Below, piece after piece: positions 53,240-63,254 of a stretch of DNA of 64,000 nucleotides. The first letter of the stretch is position 1. Each line of letters begins with the position of its first letter. Position numbers and translations under genes: made by a program. The notes under the pieces are model-generated. The model was not told where the DNA came from, did no database searches, and saw nothing but the letters and a program-made list of their open reading frames with translations. The stretch spans positions 124,001 to 188,000 of the forward strand of contig JAUIHI010000006.1 of NCBI GenBank assembly GCA_030432295.1, in the 5' to 3' direction. The DNA comes from Anaerolineae bacterium (GTDB lineage Bacteria; Chloroflexota; Anaerolineae; Caldilineales; Caldilineaceae).

Positions 53240-55621
53240 TCACTTGCGCGCCGGGAATAGCCCGCGCAGTGCTGTGAAAAATGCGCCGATCCCCCGACGC
53301 CATTCGCTGCCCCGTTGACGGGTGCGTTGGAAACGGGGACGATTTCCACTGGTCGCAGCAGCAGAGCGCTTCGCCCGGCGTTTTTGGGTTTTGACCGGAC
53401 TGACCTGACCCGGTGCGGCCGCGGGTGTGTGTCCCTCGGCCAGGGCCTGCCAGAAGCGCCGGTCCTCGGCAGAGAGGGAGAGACCGACCAGAATCGCCTG
53501 GGCCATCTGCTGCCGGTAGAGTTCGTCCCCGCTCCACCAGAAAGCGAAGAAAGAGTAGAAGCCCAGTCCTTTGGCAAGACCCGCCACCGACTGCAACTCG
53601 TCCGCACCCCAGCGGGCCGGGGGCAGGGAGAGGGCGTGGCGGATGCTGCCCACCTGGGCCAGAACGTTCTCGGCGTCGGCCTCCTGCAAAAAGCGGGAAA
53701 TGGGGCGGTCTGCTGGCGTGAAGAGGTGCAGCCGCTCCTGGGCACGGGTGATGGCCACATAGAGCAGGCGGCGCTCTTCGGCCAGACTCTCGCCCCGCTC
53801 GTAGGGCAGTGTCCCTTCGCTGATGCCGGGGAGGAGCACCACCGGCCATTCCAGTCCTTTGGCCCGGTAGATCGTCGTCAGCGTCACCAGTTCAGCGCCC
53901 CCTTTGCGCCGCTGGTGGCTGCTTTCCAACTGGCCCACAAAGCGGATGAAACGCTCCACACTGCCCTGGCCCTGGGCAAGCTTCAGCAGAGCGTCGATGG
54001 CCCCAGCCTTGGCCCGGCCCAGAGATTCGTCGCCGCTGGCCTGCAGCAGTTTGGCTCGATAGCCCAGCCGGTTGTCCAGATCAGTGAGGAGGGCGTGGGC
54101 GGGCCGGATGCCGATGGATTCGGGCTGCACCTGCCCGGCCAGCCAGCGCAAATCTGCCGCGAATTTTTCCATCGCCTCCCCCAACCCTTTGCCCCCGCTG
54201 CGGCTGGCAAAGGCACGCAGCGCGGTGTTGAGCGGCTGCTGCTTCTCCGCCACCCAACGCCCAATCTCCTCGCCCACAGCTTTGGGCAGATAGCGGTTGG
54301 GCCGGTTGCGCAGCCGGGGCCAGAGGTCGAGAAACTCGTCGATGGCGTCGTCGGATAGGGGCCGCCCGGCCAGCAGGTCCGCTTCGATCTGGCCCAGGCG
54401 GATGTAATCGAGCAGAACCTTCGCCTCCTCCCGCTGGTAGAAGGGGCGCTCCCCCTCCACCCGATAGGGGATACCCGCTTCGAGCAGGCTGGCTTCGATG
54501 GTCGCGGTCTGGGCGAAGAGGCGCACAAGCACCGCGATCCCCTCGGCTCGGCGACCGTCGCGCAGGGCACGCTGCACCTGCTCCACTACCGCCTGGCCCT
54601 GGGCCGCTTCGTCCGCGGGGCGATGGAGGACCGTCTCCCCGTCAAAGCCCTGGGTCAGCTTGACACTTTTGGGGCTTCGCGCCGGGCTGTGGACGATCAC
54701 CGCGTTGGCCAGGGCGACGTGGGAGGCGCGGCAGCGGAAATTGTCTTCCAGAAAGTAGACTTTGGCCTTGTGGCGCTGCCCAAATTCCAGGATAAAACGG
54801 GGCTGCGCGCCCCGCCACTCGTAGATCGTCTGGTCATCGTCGCCGATAACCATCAGATTTCCGTGGGGGCGGGCGATCAGTTCCACCAGTTCGGCCTGGG
54901 CCAGATTCACGTCCTGAAATTCGTCCACCAGCAGGCAGGCGTAGGCGGACTGGACAGCTTTGAGCAGGCTGGGATGGGCCATCAGCAGCTCCCAGGCCGA
55001 GGTCACCATATCGTCGTAGCTGATCCAGCCCCGGCTGCGGCGCACATCCTCGTAGAGGCGGAAGAGGGGCAGATACCAGGCCCGATCCTCTGGCGCGCTG
55101 GCCTGGGACGCGATGCGCCGGGCCGCGGGGGAAAGCTCTGCACGGGTCAGGTCCGCATAGCGCAGGTTGCCTTTGCAGCGGGCCATAAAGCTGAGAAAGT
55201 CGTCCTGATCCAGCCGGTTCAGCTCCGCGACGTACTCCACTTTGCGCCGCCGGGCCTCGTCCAGTGCGGCCCAGAGGATACGCCGCTCCACGCCGTCAAA
55301 GCCCCCTTTATTCTCGCTGGAATCGGGCAGGAGTCCCAGTTTGCCGGCCTGGCGCACAATCCCGTAGCCCAGGCCGTGGAGGGTCTGGACCTGTACCCCT
55401 TCCACGCCCCGCCGCTTCAGATTGCGTTTGATAGCGTCTGCCGCGTCCCGGTTGAAGGCGGTCGCCAAAATCTCCCCCGGACGAAAGAGTCGTTGGCGCA
55501 CCAGCCGCTCGATGCGCGCCGTCATCGTCGTCGTCTTGCCCGCGCCCGCGGTGGCAAAGACCAGGGCCGGTCCCCGGTCGTGGGCGACGACGAGTTGTTG
55601 TTGGGGGGTCAGGGGGGACAT
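53240..55621 (-). CDS. UvrD/Rep-type 3'-5' DNA helicase
   Basis: 793 residues of superfamily 1A. Motifs: Q motif LTPQQQLVVAH, Walker A TAGAGKTTTM, motif II LLVDEFQDVN, motif III GDDDQTIYEWRGA, motif IV NFRC, motif V TIYRAKGLEWPVVLLPG and VI LLYVAITRAQERLHLF. The extra C-terminal 130 residues end in a basic KTQKRRAKRSAAA tail. Motif II here is DEFQD, as in PcrA/UvrD. It likely acts in repair or clearing of replication obstacles; no AddB- or RecC-type partner lies nearby. ATG at 55621 is close to the start of the Q motif, as in the family. Confidence 0.88.
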   Translation of the reverse strand: MSPLTPQQQLVVAHDRGPALVFATAGAGKTTTMTARIERLVRQRLFRPGEILATAFNRDAADAIKRNLKRRGVEGVQVQTLHGLGYGIVRQAGKLGLLPDSSENKGGFDGVERRILWAALDEARRRKVEYVAELNRLDQDDFLSFMARCKGNLRYADLTRAELSPAARRIASQASAPEDRAWYLPLFRLYEDVRRSRGWISYDDMVTSAWELLMAHPSLLKAVQSAYACLLVDEFQDVNLAQAELVELIARPHGNLMVIGDDDQTIYEWRGAQPRFILEFGQRHKAKVYFLEDNFRCRASHVALANAVIVHSPARSPKSVKLTQGFDGETVLHRPADEAAQGQAVVEQVQRALRDGRRAEGIAVLVRLFAQTATIEASLLEAGIPYRVEGERPFYQREEAKVLLDYIRLGQIEADLLAGRPLSDDAIDEFLDLWPRLRNRPNRYLPKAVGEEIGRWVAEKQQPLNTALRAFASRSGGKGLGEAMEKFAADLRWLAGQVQPESIGIRPAHALLTDLDNRLGYRAKLLQASGDESLGRAKAGAIDALLKLAQGQGSVERFIRFVGQLESSHQRRKGGAELVTLTTIYRAKGLEWPVVLLPGISEGTLPYERGESLAEERRLLYVAITRAQERLHLFTPADRPISRFLQEADAENVLAQVGSIRHALSLPPARWGADELQSVAGLAKGLGFYSFFAFWWSGDELYRQQMAQAILVGLSLSAEDRRFWQALAEGHTPAAAPGQVSPVKTQKRRAKRSAAATSGNRPRFQRTRQRGSEWRRGIGAFFTALRGLFPARK

Positions 55622-55632
55622 AAGTGATTAGA

Positions 55633-55682
55633 GATTGGGGAGTAGAGATTGGATCTGACAACCCAATCTCTACTCCCCAATC
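55633..55682 (-). terminator. 20-bp perfect inverted repeat at the end of the M1-like peptidase gene
   Basis: Arms 55633-55652 and 55663-55682 are exact complements. The right arm encodes the last codons of the peptidase. It also lies just before the helicase gene start and would separate the two. Confidence 0.65.
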
Positions 55683-57247
55683 CCCGCTTTCTCCTCTTCG
55701 GGCAGCGGCCCAATCCATTTCTGGTACAACGAATCCGCCACCTGTGGATCGTAGGCGCGCAGTTCTGTGAGCAGGTCGGGTGGTGTGATGATTTGGAAGC
55801 GGTAGTTTTTCTGATAGCTTTTCAGAAAAGCCTCAAACTGGCGCTCGCCCAGGGCCTGGCGAATGGCATCGTAGAAGAGCGCGCCTTTGCCGTAGACCAC
55901 CGACTCGTATTGCGCGCCGTCTTCGTAGACCGCCACCGGTTGGTTGAGCGGCGCATCCCCTCCCCGGGCTGTGAGCAGATCGATGACCGCCTGCCAGCGT
56001 CGGGCTTGCAGGCTCTCGGCGTAGCTGCGCCCCCGGATGGCTTCGTAGTAGAGTTTGCTGGCGTACTCGGCAATCCCCTCGTCCATCCAGGGCGTATTGA
56101 CCGGGTCGTTGTGGACCAGTTGATACCACCACTGGTGTGCGGCTTCGTGGACTGTCCGAATTTCCAGATCCGCCCGGTATTCATCGTAGAGTTGCACGCC
56201 CAGCAGAAACGCCTGGGGGTATTCCATCCCCCGCACGCCCATCGGCGCTGGCGCCACCCGCAAATCCGCATAGCCATAGGGGCCGAAAAGATCGCTGTAG
56301 ATGCGCAGTGCCGCGGCTGTGTATTGGAGCGCGGCCCGTCCGCTGGCTTCATCGCCGGGCAGCCAATAGCTGGTGATGCGGGCATCGTAGGCAGTCGTCG
56401 TCGCGCTCTGGAAGCGGTTGGATGTCTGGAGAAAGAATTCCCGCACCGGGCCTGTCACCCAGACGTGGCGGCTGAGGCCAGGAGCGGCAAGGGTGCTGGT
56501 GACGAGGGTTCCGCTGGTCACGGGGATCTGATCGCTGGGCAGGGTGGCCGTGACGGCAAAGAGCGACGCGTAGTTGAAGGCCGCATCCCCCCGCACACTG
56601 CCCCGATCCAGCCACCACTGGCCTGTGCCGGTGGTCAGCCCCGGCTGATAGACGGCCAGGGACGGGTAGGCCAGGGGCAGGCTGACAATATCTTGACTGT
56701 TGCCAAAGAGCCGGTAGGCCAGAGACGTGTCTTGCCACTGGGGAATGTCCAGAATCCAGCTCAGATAGACGGTCGTGGCTTTGCCGGAAAGCAGAGCCAC
56801 CGGCAATTCCACCCGCACGGCTGTGTTCTGGTCCTGATAGGAGAAGGGCACGGCCCGCCCGCCGATGGCTGCGCTCTGAATGCTGAGCAGCCCGCCGTAT
56901 TGCTCCAGGCTGGGGTAGAGCCGAAAGATGACGTATGTCCAGGGGTCCGGACTGGTGTTGGTGAAGTGAATATCGGCTGTGCCCGTGAGGACTTTCAGAC
57001 TGTTGTCCAGATCGACGGTCATCTCGTAGCGGGGCATCTGGTCGAGCACTTCATCGGCGGGCCATATCTCGGCGGGCATGGCCGGGCGGTAGGCCGCGTA
57101 AGGATCAACCGGAGTCGGATTGCCTCCCACACACGCGGCCAGCGCCCCGATCAGCAGTAGCGGCCAGAGCAGAGAGAAGAAGAAAGCGATAGAACGCGGT
57201 TGACGCGGCGATGTCCTGAGCTTGTCGAAGGGATTGGGCGGATTCAT
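55670..57247 (-). CDS. M1-like zinc metallopeptidase lipoprotein
   Basis: 525 residues. After a hydrophobic signal segment (about 20-39) a lipobox LAAC gives Cys39 as the lipidated residue. The zinc site is HEAAH (367-371) followed 18 residues later by Glu390 (WMDEGIAEYAS), and the substrate motif appears as GMEYP (340-344) instead of GAMEN. This is the gluzincin/M1 architecture without the C-terminal ERAP-type domain. It acts outside the cell membrane. The N-terminal FDKLRTSPRQ is encoded by a dispersed short repeat, so the true N-terminus may have been extended by its insertion. ATG at 57247 has no obvious SD. Confidence 0.82.
   Translation of the reverse strand: MNPPNPFDKLRTSPRQPRSIAFFFSLLWPLLLIGALAACVGGNPTPVDPYAAYRPAMPAEIWPADEVLDQMPRYEMTVDLDNSLKVLTGTADIHFTNTSPDPWTYVIFRLYPSLEQYGGLLSIQSAAIGGRAVPFSYQDQNTAVRVELPVALLSGKATTVYLSWILDIPQWQDTSLAYRLFGNSQDIVSLPLAYPSLAVYQPGLTTGTGQWWLDRGSVRGDAAFNYASLFAVTATLPSDQIPVTSGTLVTSTLAAPGLSRHVWVTGPVREFFLQTSNRFQSATTTAYDARITSYWLPGDEASGRAALQYTAAALRIYSDLFGPYGYADLRVAPAPMGVRGMEYPQAFLLGVQLYDEYRADLEIRTVHEAAHQWWYQLVHNDPVNTPWMDEGIAEYASKLYYEAIRGRSYAESLQARRWQAVIDLLTARGGDAPLNQPVAVYEDGAQYESVVYGKGALFYDAIRQALGERQFEAFLKSYQKNYRFQIITPPDLLTELRAYDPQVADSLYQKWIGPLPEEEKAGIGE
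57208..57231 (-). repeat. Dispersed CCTGAGC(C/T)TGTCGAAGG repeat, copy 2
   Basis: Matches 35575-35598 at all but one base. Translated on the minus strand it gives the FDKLRTS peptide at the N-terminus of the peptidase. Confidence 0.6.
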
Positions 57248-57390
57248 GCGGATTTATCTGCCATAGGTGTGGCCTGCGCGCCGTCGTCTGCCGTCCTCAC
57301 GACAACCAACGGAACACGCAATAGGGAATACGCAATGCGCCCAGTATAGCACGCCTGTCAGTCGAGATGAAATGCCGCGCCGATTTCCGC

Positions 57391-57419
57391 TTGATAGCCC
57401 CCAAGCCCTGTGCTATACT
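57391..57419 (+). promoter_or_regulatory. Sigma-70-type promoter for ftsK
   Basis: TTGATA (57391-57396) and TATACT (57414-57419) with a 17-bp spacer, about 90 bp before the ftsK ATG. On the minus strand a second TATACT (57348-57343) could serve the peptidase gene, with a weak TTCATC -35. The rest of the 57248-57508 gap shows no gene. Confidence 0.7.
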
Positions 57420-57508
57420 GCACAGGAACGTTTGTTCCATCCCTACATCCGTGTTTATCAGTGTTCATCAGTGGCTACCGATGGACCCGCCGTGCCCGTA
57501 TTACACCA

Positions 57509-60109
57509 ATGGCAACCAGACGCAAAAAGAAGTCGAACGACCTCGACGAAATCCTCCAGATGCTCGGCTTTCTCCTGCGCACCGAAGTGCAGGGGGTTGT
57601 ATTGGTGCTGCTCTCGGTTTTTACACTGCTGAGTCTCTTCACCAACAGCCGGGGCAGTGTGACCGGCGCGTGGATCGATCTGGTGCGCTCCCTCACCGGG
57701 GACGGCGTCTGGGGCGTGCCTCTGCTCACCGGCGCGCTGGGGCTGTGGATGGTCATCCGGGCTGTGGACAAAATGCCCGATCTGCCCTGGCAGAAGCCGA
57801 CCGGCGTCTCGCTGATCTTCCTGGCCTATATCACCGGCGCGAGTCTGCTTTCCCCCTCCTTTGTCCGCCTGGCCCAGGCCGAACAGGGCGAAGCCGGCGG
57901 CTGGATCGGCTACTATCTGGCCGATCTGCTGGAAGCCGCCCTGAGTCTGTGGGGCGCGTGGGCAGCGGTGACTGCGCTGGCCGTTCTGGGGATCGTCCTG
58001 CTCACCGACCGGATGCTGCTGGACATTTTTCTGGATAGCTGGGATGCGCTGACCGATCTTTTGGAAGAGCGGAAAACGGTCAATGGCGAACGAATGCCCG
58101 ACATCCAGCCGACCCTGCCTATGCCCAGCGGCGAGATTCCCATTTGGAAACGGCTGCTGGACCGTTTCCGCGGCCAGCCAGAGGAGGATTCGGGCCATTG
58201 GGTCGGCCTGCCTTCCAGCCTGACCGGGAAAAGTTCAGCGTCCCCCGCCCAGCAAAATCCACAGACGCCGACAGCGCCCGCGCCGGCATCCAGCGCGGCC
58301 CGCCAGCCCCTGACCCCCGCCAGCCCGGATGCTGCGCTCAGCCCCCGGATTGTGGGCGGTGTGCAGCAGTGGCAGTTGCCCCGGCTGGCCGATATGCTCG
58401 ACGCCTGGGATCGCTATGTGGACAGCGACGAGGACATCCGTCGCCGGGGGCGACTGATCGAAGACACCCTAGCCCTCTTCGGCGTCCCCGCGGATTTTGA
58501 AGGGGTCAACGCCGGACCGACTGTCACCCAATTCCTCATCCGCCCCGGCTACATCGAGCGCACTATCAAAGGCGAGACCAAAAAGACGAAAGTCAAAGTC
58601 AGCAAAATCGCCAGCCTCTCCAACGATCTGGCTCTGGCACTGGCCGCCTCGAACGTGCGCATCGAAGCCCCCATCCCCGGCACAAATTATGTGGGCATAG
58701 AAGTCCCCAACAGTGCCAGCAATGTGGTGGGCCTGCGCGAACTGATGGAGAGCGAAGTCTTCCAGGCCGCTCAACAAAAATTCAAATTGCCCATCGCGCT
58801 GGGCGAGGATGTGAAGGGCAAGGCAGCGGTGGCGGATATGGCCCGGATGCCCCATCTGCTCATCGCCGGGGCCACAGGCACGGGCAAGTCGGTCTGCATC
58901 AATTCGATTATCGGCTGTCTGCTCCTGACCCATACACCAGAAACCCTGCGTTTTCTGATGATCGACCCCAAAATGGTGGAGTTGAGCAACTACAACGGCG
59001 TGCCCCATCTGCTCAGCCCGGTGGTGACCGAAGTGGACCGGGCCGCGGGCGTCCTCTTCTGGGCAGTCAAGGAGATGGAGCGGCGCTACCAGCTTCTCAG
59101 CAAAGCCAACGCCCGGGATTTGGAACGCTACAACGCCATTCTGCGCAAAGAGGGCCAGGAGGTGCTGCCCTTCGTCGTCATCGTCGTGGATGAAATGGCG
59201 GACCTGATGATGGCCGCGCCGGAGGAGGTGGAGAAGCACATCTGCCGCTTGGCCCAGATGGCCCGCGCCGTGGGTATCCATCTGATTATCGCCACCCAGC
59301 GCCCGTCGGTGGATGTGATCACCGGTCTGATCAAAGCCAACTTTCCCTCCCGCATCGCCTTTGCGGTGACCAGCCAGACCGACAGCCGGGTGGTGTTGGA
59401 TGTGCCCGGCGCGGATCGGCTGCTGGGCCGGGGGGATATGCTCTTTATGGCCCCCGATTCCAGCAAACTGGAGCGCTTGCAGGGCACGTGGCTCCACGAC
59501 GACGAAACCAATCGCATCGTCCGCTATTGGAAGGGCATCCGCAGCCTGGAAAATTACACGCCGCCGCCCCTGCCCGACGTGACCGCACCGCTAGTCAGTC
59601 CCCTGCCCGGTGCGCCAGACCCAGCGGGTGCGCCCGCGGCGGCTGTCCCCGCCGATGACTGGACAGACCCGTATGTGACCGGCGGTCCCCAGAAAGTTGG
59701 GCCGATGGTCCAACCCCTCTTTGACCAGATCGAGCAGATCAAAGCCGTGGACGCGCGGGACGATCTTTTCGACGAGGCAGTGGCGGCTGTGCAGGAAGCT
59801 GGGCGGGGATCGACGACGCTGCTCCAACGCAAGCTGCGCATCGGCTACAGCCGGGCCAGTCGGCTGGTGGAGCAATTGGAGCAGGCGGGCATCCTCGGCC
59901 CGGATCAGGGCGGCAACGCGGGTCGGGCTGTGTTGCAGGGAGGCCGACCCGCACCCCAGTCTTCTCCGCCCCAGTCTTCTCTGCCCCCGCCGGATGCGCC
60001 GCCCACCCAACGGCCCGCGGGTCAACCACCCAAAAGCAAGGATGACGGCCTGCTGGAACCCCGCATTATCGGCGAGGACACCGACCCGCCCACACGGATT
60101 TGGATGTAG
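57509..60109 (+). CDS. ftsK: FtsK/SpoIIIE DNA translocase
   Basis: 866 residues. Four N-terminal membrane helices (about 25-165) anchor it at the septum, followed by a Pro/Ala-rich linker (about 225-310), the alpha domain (IVGGVQQWQLPRLADMLD), the RecA-like motor with Walker A GATGTGKSVCINSI and Walker B VVIVVDEMADLMM, and the C-terminal gamma winged helix (GSTTLLQRKLRIGYSRASRLVEQLEQAGI) that reads KOPS-type sequences. It pumps DNA during chromosome segregation. ATG 57509 lacks a clear SD; the frame is open upstream but the promoter falls there. A C-terminal Pro/Gln-rich tail of about 50 residues follows the gamma domain. Confidence 0.93.
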   Translation: MATRRKKKSNDLDEILQMLGFLLRTEVQGVVLVLLSVFTLLSLFTNSRGSVTGAWIDLVRSLTGDGVWGVPLLTGALGLWMVIRAVDKMPDLPWQKPTGVSLIFLAYITGASLLSPSFVRLAQAEQGEAGGWIGYYLADLLEAALSLWGAWAAVTALAVLGIVLLTDRMLLDIFLDSWDALTDLLEERKTVNGERMPDIQPTLPMPSGEIPIWKRLLDRFRGQPEEDSGHWVGLPSSLTGKSSASPAQQNPQTPTAPAPASSAARQPLTPASPDAALSPRIVGGVQQWQLPRLADMLDAWDRYVDSDEDIRRRGRLIEDTLALFGVPADFEGVNAGPTVTQFLIRPGYIERTIKGETKKTKVKVSKIASLSNDLALALAASNVRIEAPIPGTNYVGIEVPNSASNVVGLRELMESEVFQAAQQKFKLPIALGEDVKGKAAVADMARMPHLLIAGATGTGKSVCINSIIGCLLLTHTPETLRFLMIDPKMVELSNYNGVPHLLSPVVTEVDRAAGVLFWAVKEMERRYQLLSKANARDLERYNAILRKEGQEVLPFVVIVVDEMADLMMAAPEEVEKHICRLAQMARAVGIHLIIATQRPSVDVITGLIKANFPSRIAFAVTSQTDSRVVLDVPGADRLLGRGDMLFMAPDSSKLERLQGTWLHDDETNRIVRYWKGIRSLENYTPPPLPDVTAPLVSPLPGAPDPAGAPAAAVPADDWTDPYVTGGPQKVGPMVQPLFDQIEQIKAVDARDDLFDEAVAAVQEAGRGSTTLLQRKLRIGYSRASRLVEQLEQAGILGPDQGGNAGRAVLQGGRPAPQSSPPQSSLPPPDAPPTQRPAGQPPKSKDDGLLEPRIIGEDTDPPTRIWM

Positions 60110-60115
60110 CAGATT

Positions 60116-60173
60116 GTAGGGGCGCTGCTTGCTGCGCCCGTTATGCACCGGACGCAGCAAGCAGCGCCCCTAC
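60116..60173. terminator. 21-bp perfect inverted repeat after ftsK
   Basis: Arms 60116-60136 and 60153-60173 are exact complements with a 16-nt loop; this GTAGGGGCGCTGC-type hairpin is common between genes in environmental genomes. Probable terminator. Confidence 0.65.
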
Positions 60174-60195
60174 GGAAAATCCGTCAGCCCCGCGT

Positions 60196-60225
60196 CTGAC
60201 GTTTTTCCCCTCTTTGGCGTATACT
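60196..60225 (+). promoter_or_regulatory. Promoter for the P-type ATPase gene
   Basis: CTGACG (60196-60201) and TATACT (60220-60225), 18-bp spacer. The transcript would begin near 60232, about 70 nt before the chosen ATG. Confidence 0.55.
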
Positions 60226-60301
60226 GAGAAGCATCGGTGCCACACGGATGTGGCCCCGTTTTCATCCATCCCAGGGGCTATGGCCCGAAAGGATGACTTC
60301 A

Positions 60302-63187
60302 ATGACGCCGGTTTCCCCCCTTCGCCCTTCTGCCCAAGCGAAAAGTGCCCGCCCGCTTGCGGCCCAATCGCCCTCCAGCCAAGTCGCTTGGCACACTCTT
60401 TCGGTAGCTGAATCTTTACGTCAATTGGATGTAGAACCCGCTGACGGTCTCAGCGGCCAGGAAGTGGCCCGTCGGCAGACCGAGTTTGGCCCCAACGAAT
60501 TGCAGGAGGCCGACGGTGTGCGCCCCTGGCGACTGCTCCTGCACCAATTTACCGAGCCTCTGGTGCTGGTGCTGATCGCCGCGGCCCTGCTCTCCGGCCT
60601 GGTCTGGACCTTCGACGGCGAGGAACCCCTGCCCTACGAAGCGATTGTGATTCTGTCGATTGTTCTGCTCAACGCGGGCCTTGGCTTCTTTCAGGAATAC
60701 CAGGCCGAGCAGGCTGTGGCCGCGCTGAAACGGATGGCCGCGCCCCTCTCCACTGTGCGCCGGGGTGGACGGGTTTCGCAGATTCCGGCAAAAGAGTTGG
60801 TCCCCGGCGATCTGCTTCTGCTTGACGCGGGCAGCCGTATCCCTGCGGATGCCCGTCTGGTCTACTCGGCCAATTTGGAGGTAGAGGAGGCCGCGCTCAC
60901 GGGCGAATCCCTGCCGGTCCACAAACAGACCGCACCCCTGGCCGACCCGGAGATGGCTCTGGGCGACCGCACGAATATGCTTTTCCTGGGCAGCGCGGTG
61001 ACCTATGGCCGGGGCGAGGCGGTGGTGACAGCCACAGGAATGGGCACGCAGATGGGCGCGATTGCCACCCTCATCCAGGCCGTGGAGGAGGAGGAGACGC
61101 CCCTGCAACGGGAGTTGACACAGGTGGGCAAGCAGTTGGGACTGCTGGTGCTGGTGGTGGCACTGGTGGTGATCGCCACAGGTATGCTCACCGCGGATGA
61201 ACTGTCGAGCAGCCGTCTGCTGGAACTCTTTCTCTTTGGCGTAGCCTTGGCTGTGGCCGCTATCCCCGAAGGCTTGCCCGCGATTGTGACGGCGGTGCTG
61301 GCCCTGGGCGTGCGCCGAATGGCCTCCCGCAATGCGATTGTGCGCCGTCTGCCCGCGGTGGAAACCCTGGGCAGCGCCACAGTCATTTGCAGCGACAAGA
61401 CTGGAACCCTGACCCGCAACGAAATGTGTGTGCGTCGGCTGCTGCTGGACGGAAATCGGGTGCTGGCAGTCGAGGGGGAAGGCTATGCGCCTATGGGCCG
61501 GTTTGTAGACACCGCGGGCCAGAGTGTCCCCAGCGAGGACGAGGCCCTGCGTGCCCTGCTGCGCTGTGCGATCCTCAACAACGACGCCACCCTTCGGCAT
61601 ATGGACGACGACCAGTGGCGGATTGTGGGCGACCCAACCGAAGGCGCGCTGCTCACTGCGGCGGCCAAAATCGGGCTGGACGGGGGGCGGCTGCGCCGGG
61701 AGTATCCACGCCAGGGGGAGATTCCCTTCAGTTCCGAGCGCAAACGGATGACGACAATCCACACCCTCAACAGCCAATCTATGGCTTTTGTCAAAGGCGC
61801 GCCGGATGTGGTCATCGAACTCTGCACATCTGTTCGCCAGGATGGGCGGACGATTCCCCTGACCCAAGCGGATCGGGAGGCGATTCTGGCCCACAACGAA
61901 GCCTTTGCCGGGGATGCTCTGCGCACCCTCGGCTTTGCCTCGCGTCTGCTGCCCACCCAGGATGGCGACGCACAGGAACCCAACGCCGACGACGTAGAGC
62001 AGGAATTGGTCTGGGAAGGGCTGGCCGGGATGATCGATCCGCCCCGGACTGAGGCCAGGGAGGCCGTGGCCCAGGCCCGGAGTGCAGGCATTCGCACAAT
62101 TATGATTACCGGTGACCACCAATTGACCGCCCTGGCCATCGCAAAGGAACTGGGCATCGCGGCTGCGGATGACCGGGCTGTGGCCGGGCAAGAACTGGCC
62201 GAGATGGACGAGCCAACACTGGCTGCCACTGTGCGGGAGGTGAATGTCTATGCCCGGGTCAACCCGGCCCACAAATTGCGCATTGTGCGGGCGCTGAAGG
62301 CCCAGGGCGAAGTAGTGGCGATGACCGGCGACGGGGTGAACGACGCGCCCGCGCTGCGCCAGGCCGACATCGGCGTGGCAATGGGCATCACCGGCACGGA
62401 TGTGAGCAAAGAGGCGGCAGATATGATTCTGTCCGACGACAACTTCGCCACAATTGTGGCCGCGATTGGCGAAGGACGGGCCATTCTGGACAATGTGCGC
62501 AAGTTCATCCGCTATCTCCTCAGCAGCAACGCGGGGGAGGTGCTGACGATCTTCGGCGGTATGCTGGTGGCGGGTCTGCTAGGGCTGTACACCGACGAGG
62601 GCACGCTTCTTCTCCCCCTGCTGGCTGTGCAGATTCTCTGGATCAATCTGGTCACAGACGGCGGCCCCGCCCTGGCTCTGGGGCTGGACACACCGGAGTC
62701 CGGGCTGATGGAGCGCCCACCCCGGAGCGCCGACGAAGGCATTATCACCCGCGGGATGTGGGTACAGGTCGGGTTGGTGGGGCTGGTGATGATGACTGGC
62801 ACGCTGCTGGTTTTCGATGCCTATCTGCCCGACGGACTCTTCACTTTTGCCTGGCTGGCCGCCGATGGAGAGGAGTCTGTCAGCTACGCACGCACGGTTG
62901 CTTTCACTACACTTGTCCTTTTTCAGCTTTTCAATGTCTTCAACTGCCGCAGCCAACAGAAAAGCGCGCTGAACGGACAATTCCTGCAAAATGGCTGGCT
63001 CTGGCTGGCCGTTGTCGGTAGCCTTCTGCTCCAATCTGTGATACTCTATGTGCCGTCACTACAACGGGCTTTTGAGGTCACGGCACTCTCTGCCCTGGAC
63101 TGGCTGGTGGCTGTTGTCGTCGCCAGTTCGGTCCTGCTTTTGATGGAGACTATCAAACGCAACCAGTGGGTGGGGACGCGCAACTGA
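60302..63187 (+). CDS. P-type cation-transporting ATPase, SERCA/PMCA-like (IIA)
   Basis: 961 residues. Actuator motif TGES (200-203), membrane helix 4 PEGLP (322-326), phosphorylation site Asp365 in CSDKTGTLT, nucleotide-binding KGAPDV and hinge MTGDGVNDAPALRQADIGVAMG are intact. Helix 6 has INLVTDGGPALALG, giving the Asn-Thr-Asp cluster of calcium pumps, so Ca2+ export is most likely, with Mn2+ possible. The C-terminal half has four more membrane segments. ATG 60302 is preferred because AAAGGA lies 8 bp upstream; 60293 is an alternative. Confidence 0.9.
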   Translation: MTPVSPLRPSAQAKSARPLAAQSPSSQVAWHTLSVAESLRQLDVEPADGLSGQEVARRQTEFGPNELQEADGVRPWRLLLHQFTEPLVLVLIAAALLSGLVWTFDGEEPLPYEAIVILSIVLLNAGLGFFQEYQAEQAVAALKRMAAPLSTVRRGGRVSQIPAKELVPGDLLLLDAGSRIPADARLVYSANLEVEEAALTGESLPVHKQTAPLADPEMALGDRTNMLFLGSAVTYGRGEAVVTATGMGTQMGAIATLIQAVEEEETPLQRELTQVGKQLGLLVLVVALVVIATGMLTADELSSSRLLELFLFGVALAVAAIPEGLPAIVTAVLALGVRRMASRNAIVRRLPAVETLGSATVICSDKTGTLTRNEMCVRRLLLDGNRVLAVEGEGYAPMGRFVDTAGQSVPSEDEALRALLRCAILNNDATLRHMDDDQWRIVGDPTEGALLTAAAKIGLDGGRLRREYPRQGEIPFSSERKRMTTIHTLNSQSMAFVKGAPDVVIELCTSVRQDGRTIPLTQADREAILAHNEAFAGDALRTLGFASRLLPTQDGDAQEPNADDVEQELVWEGLAGMIDPPRTEAREAVAQARSAGIRTIMITGDHQLTALAIAKELGIAAADDRAVAGQELAEMDEPTLAATVREVNVYARVNPAHKLRIVRALKAQGEVVAMTGDGVNDAPALRQADIGVAMGITGTDVSKEAADMILSDDNFATIVAAIGEGRAILDNVRKFIRYLLSSNAGEVLTIFGGMLVAGLLGLYTDEGTLLLPLLAVQILWINLVTDGGPALALGLDTPESGLMERPPRSADEGIITRGMWVQVGLVGLVMMTGTLLVFDAYLPDGLFTFAWLAADGEESVSYARTVAFTTLVLFQLFNVFNCRSQQKSALNGQFLQNGWLWLAVVGSLLLQSVILYVPSLQRAFEVTALSALDWLVAVVVASSVLLLMETIKRNQWVGTRN

Positions 63188-63254
63188 CGAACGAATCGCC
63201 CAAAAAAGCAGGTTGCTGGCGCAGCTCCGCTTTCACTGAAATGGAGAATAAGCC

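Noticed and set aside
60416-62272. 618-codon antisense frame opposite the P-type ATPase
   Set aside because: Same artefact: His/Gln-rich composition typical of antisense translation, and the plus-strand gene has all P-type ATPase motifs.
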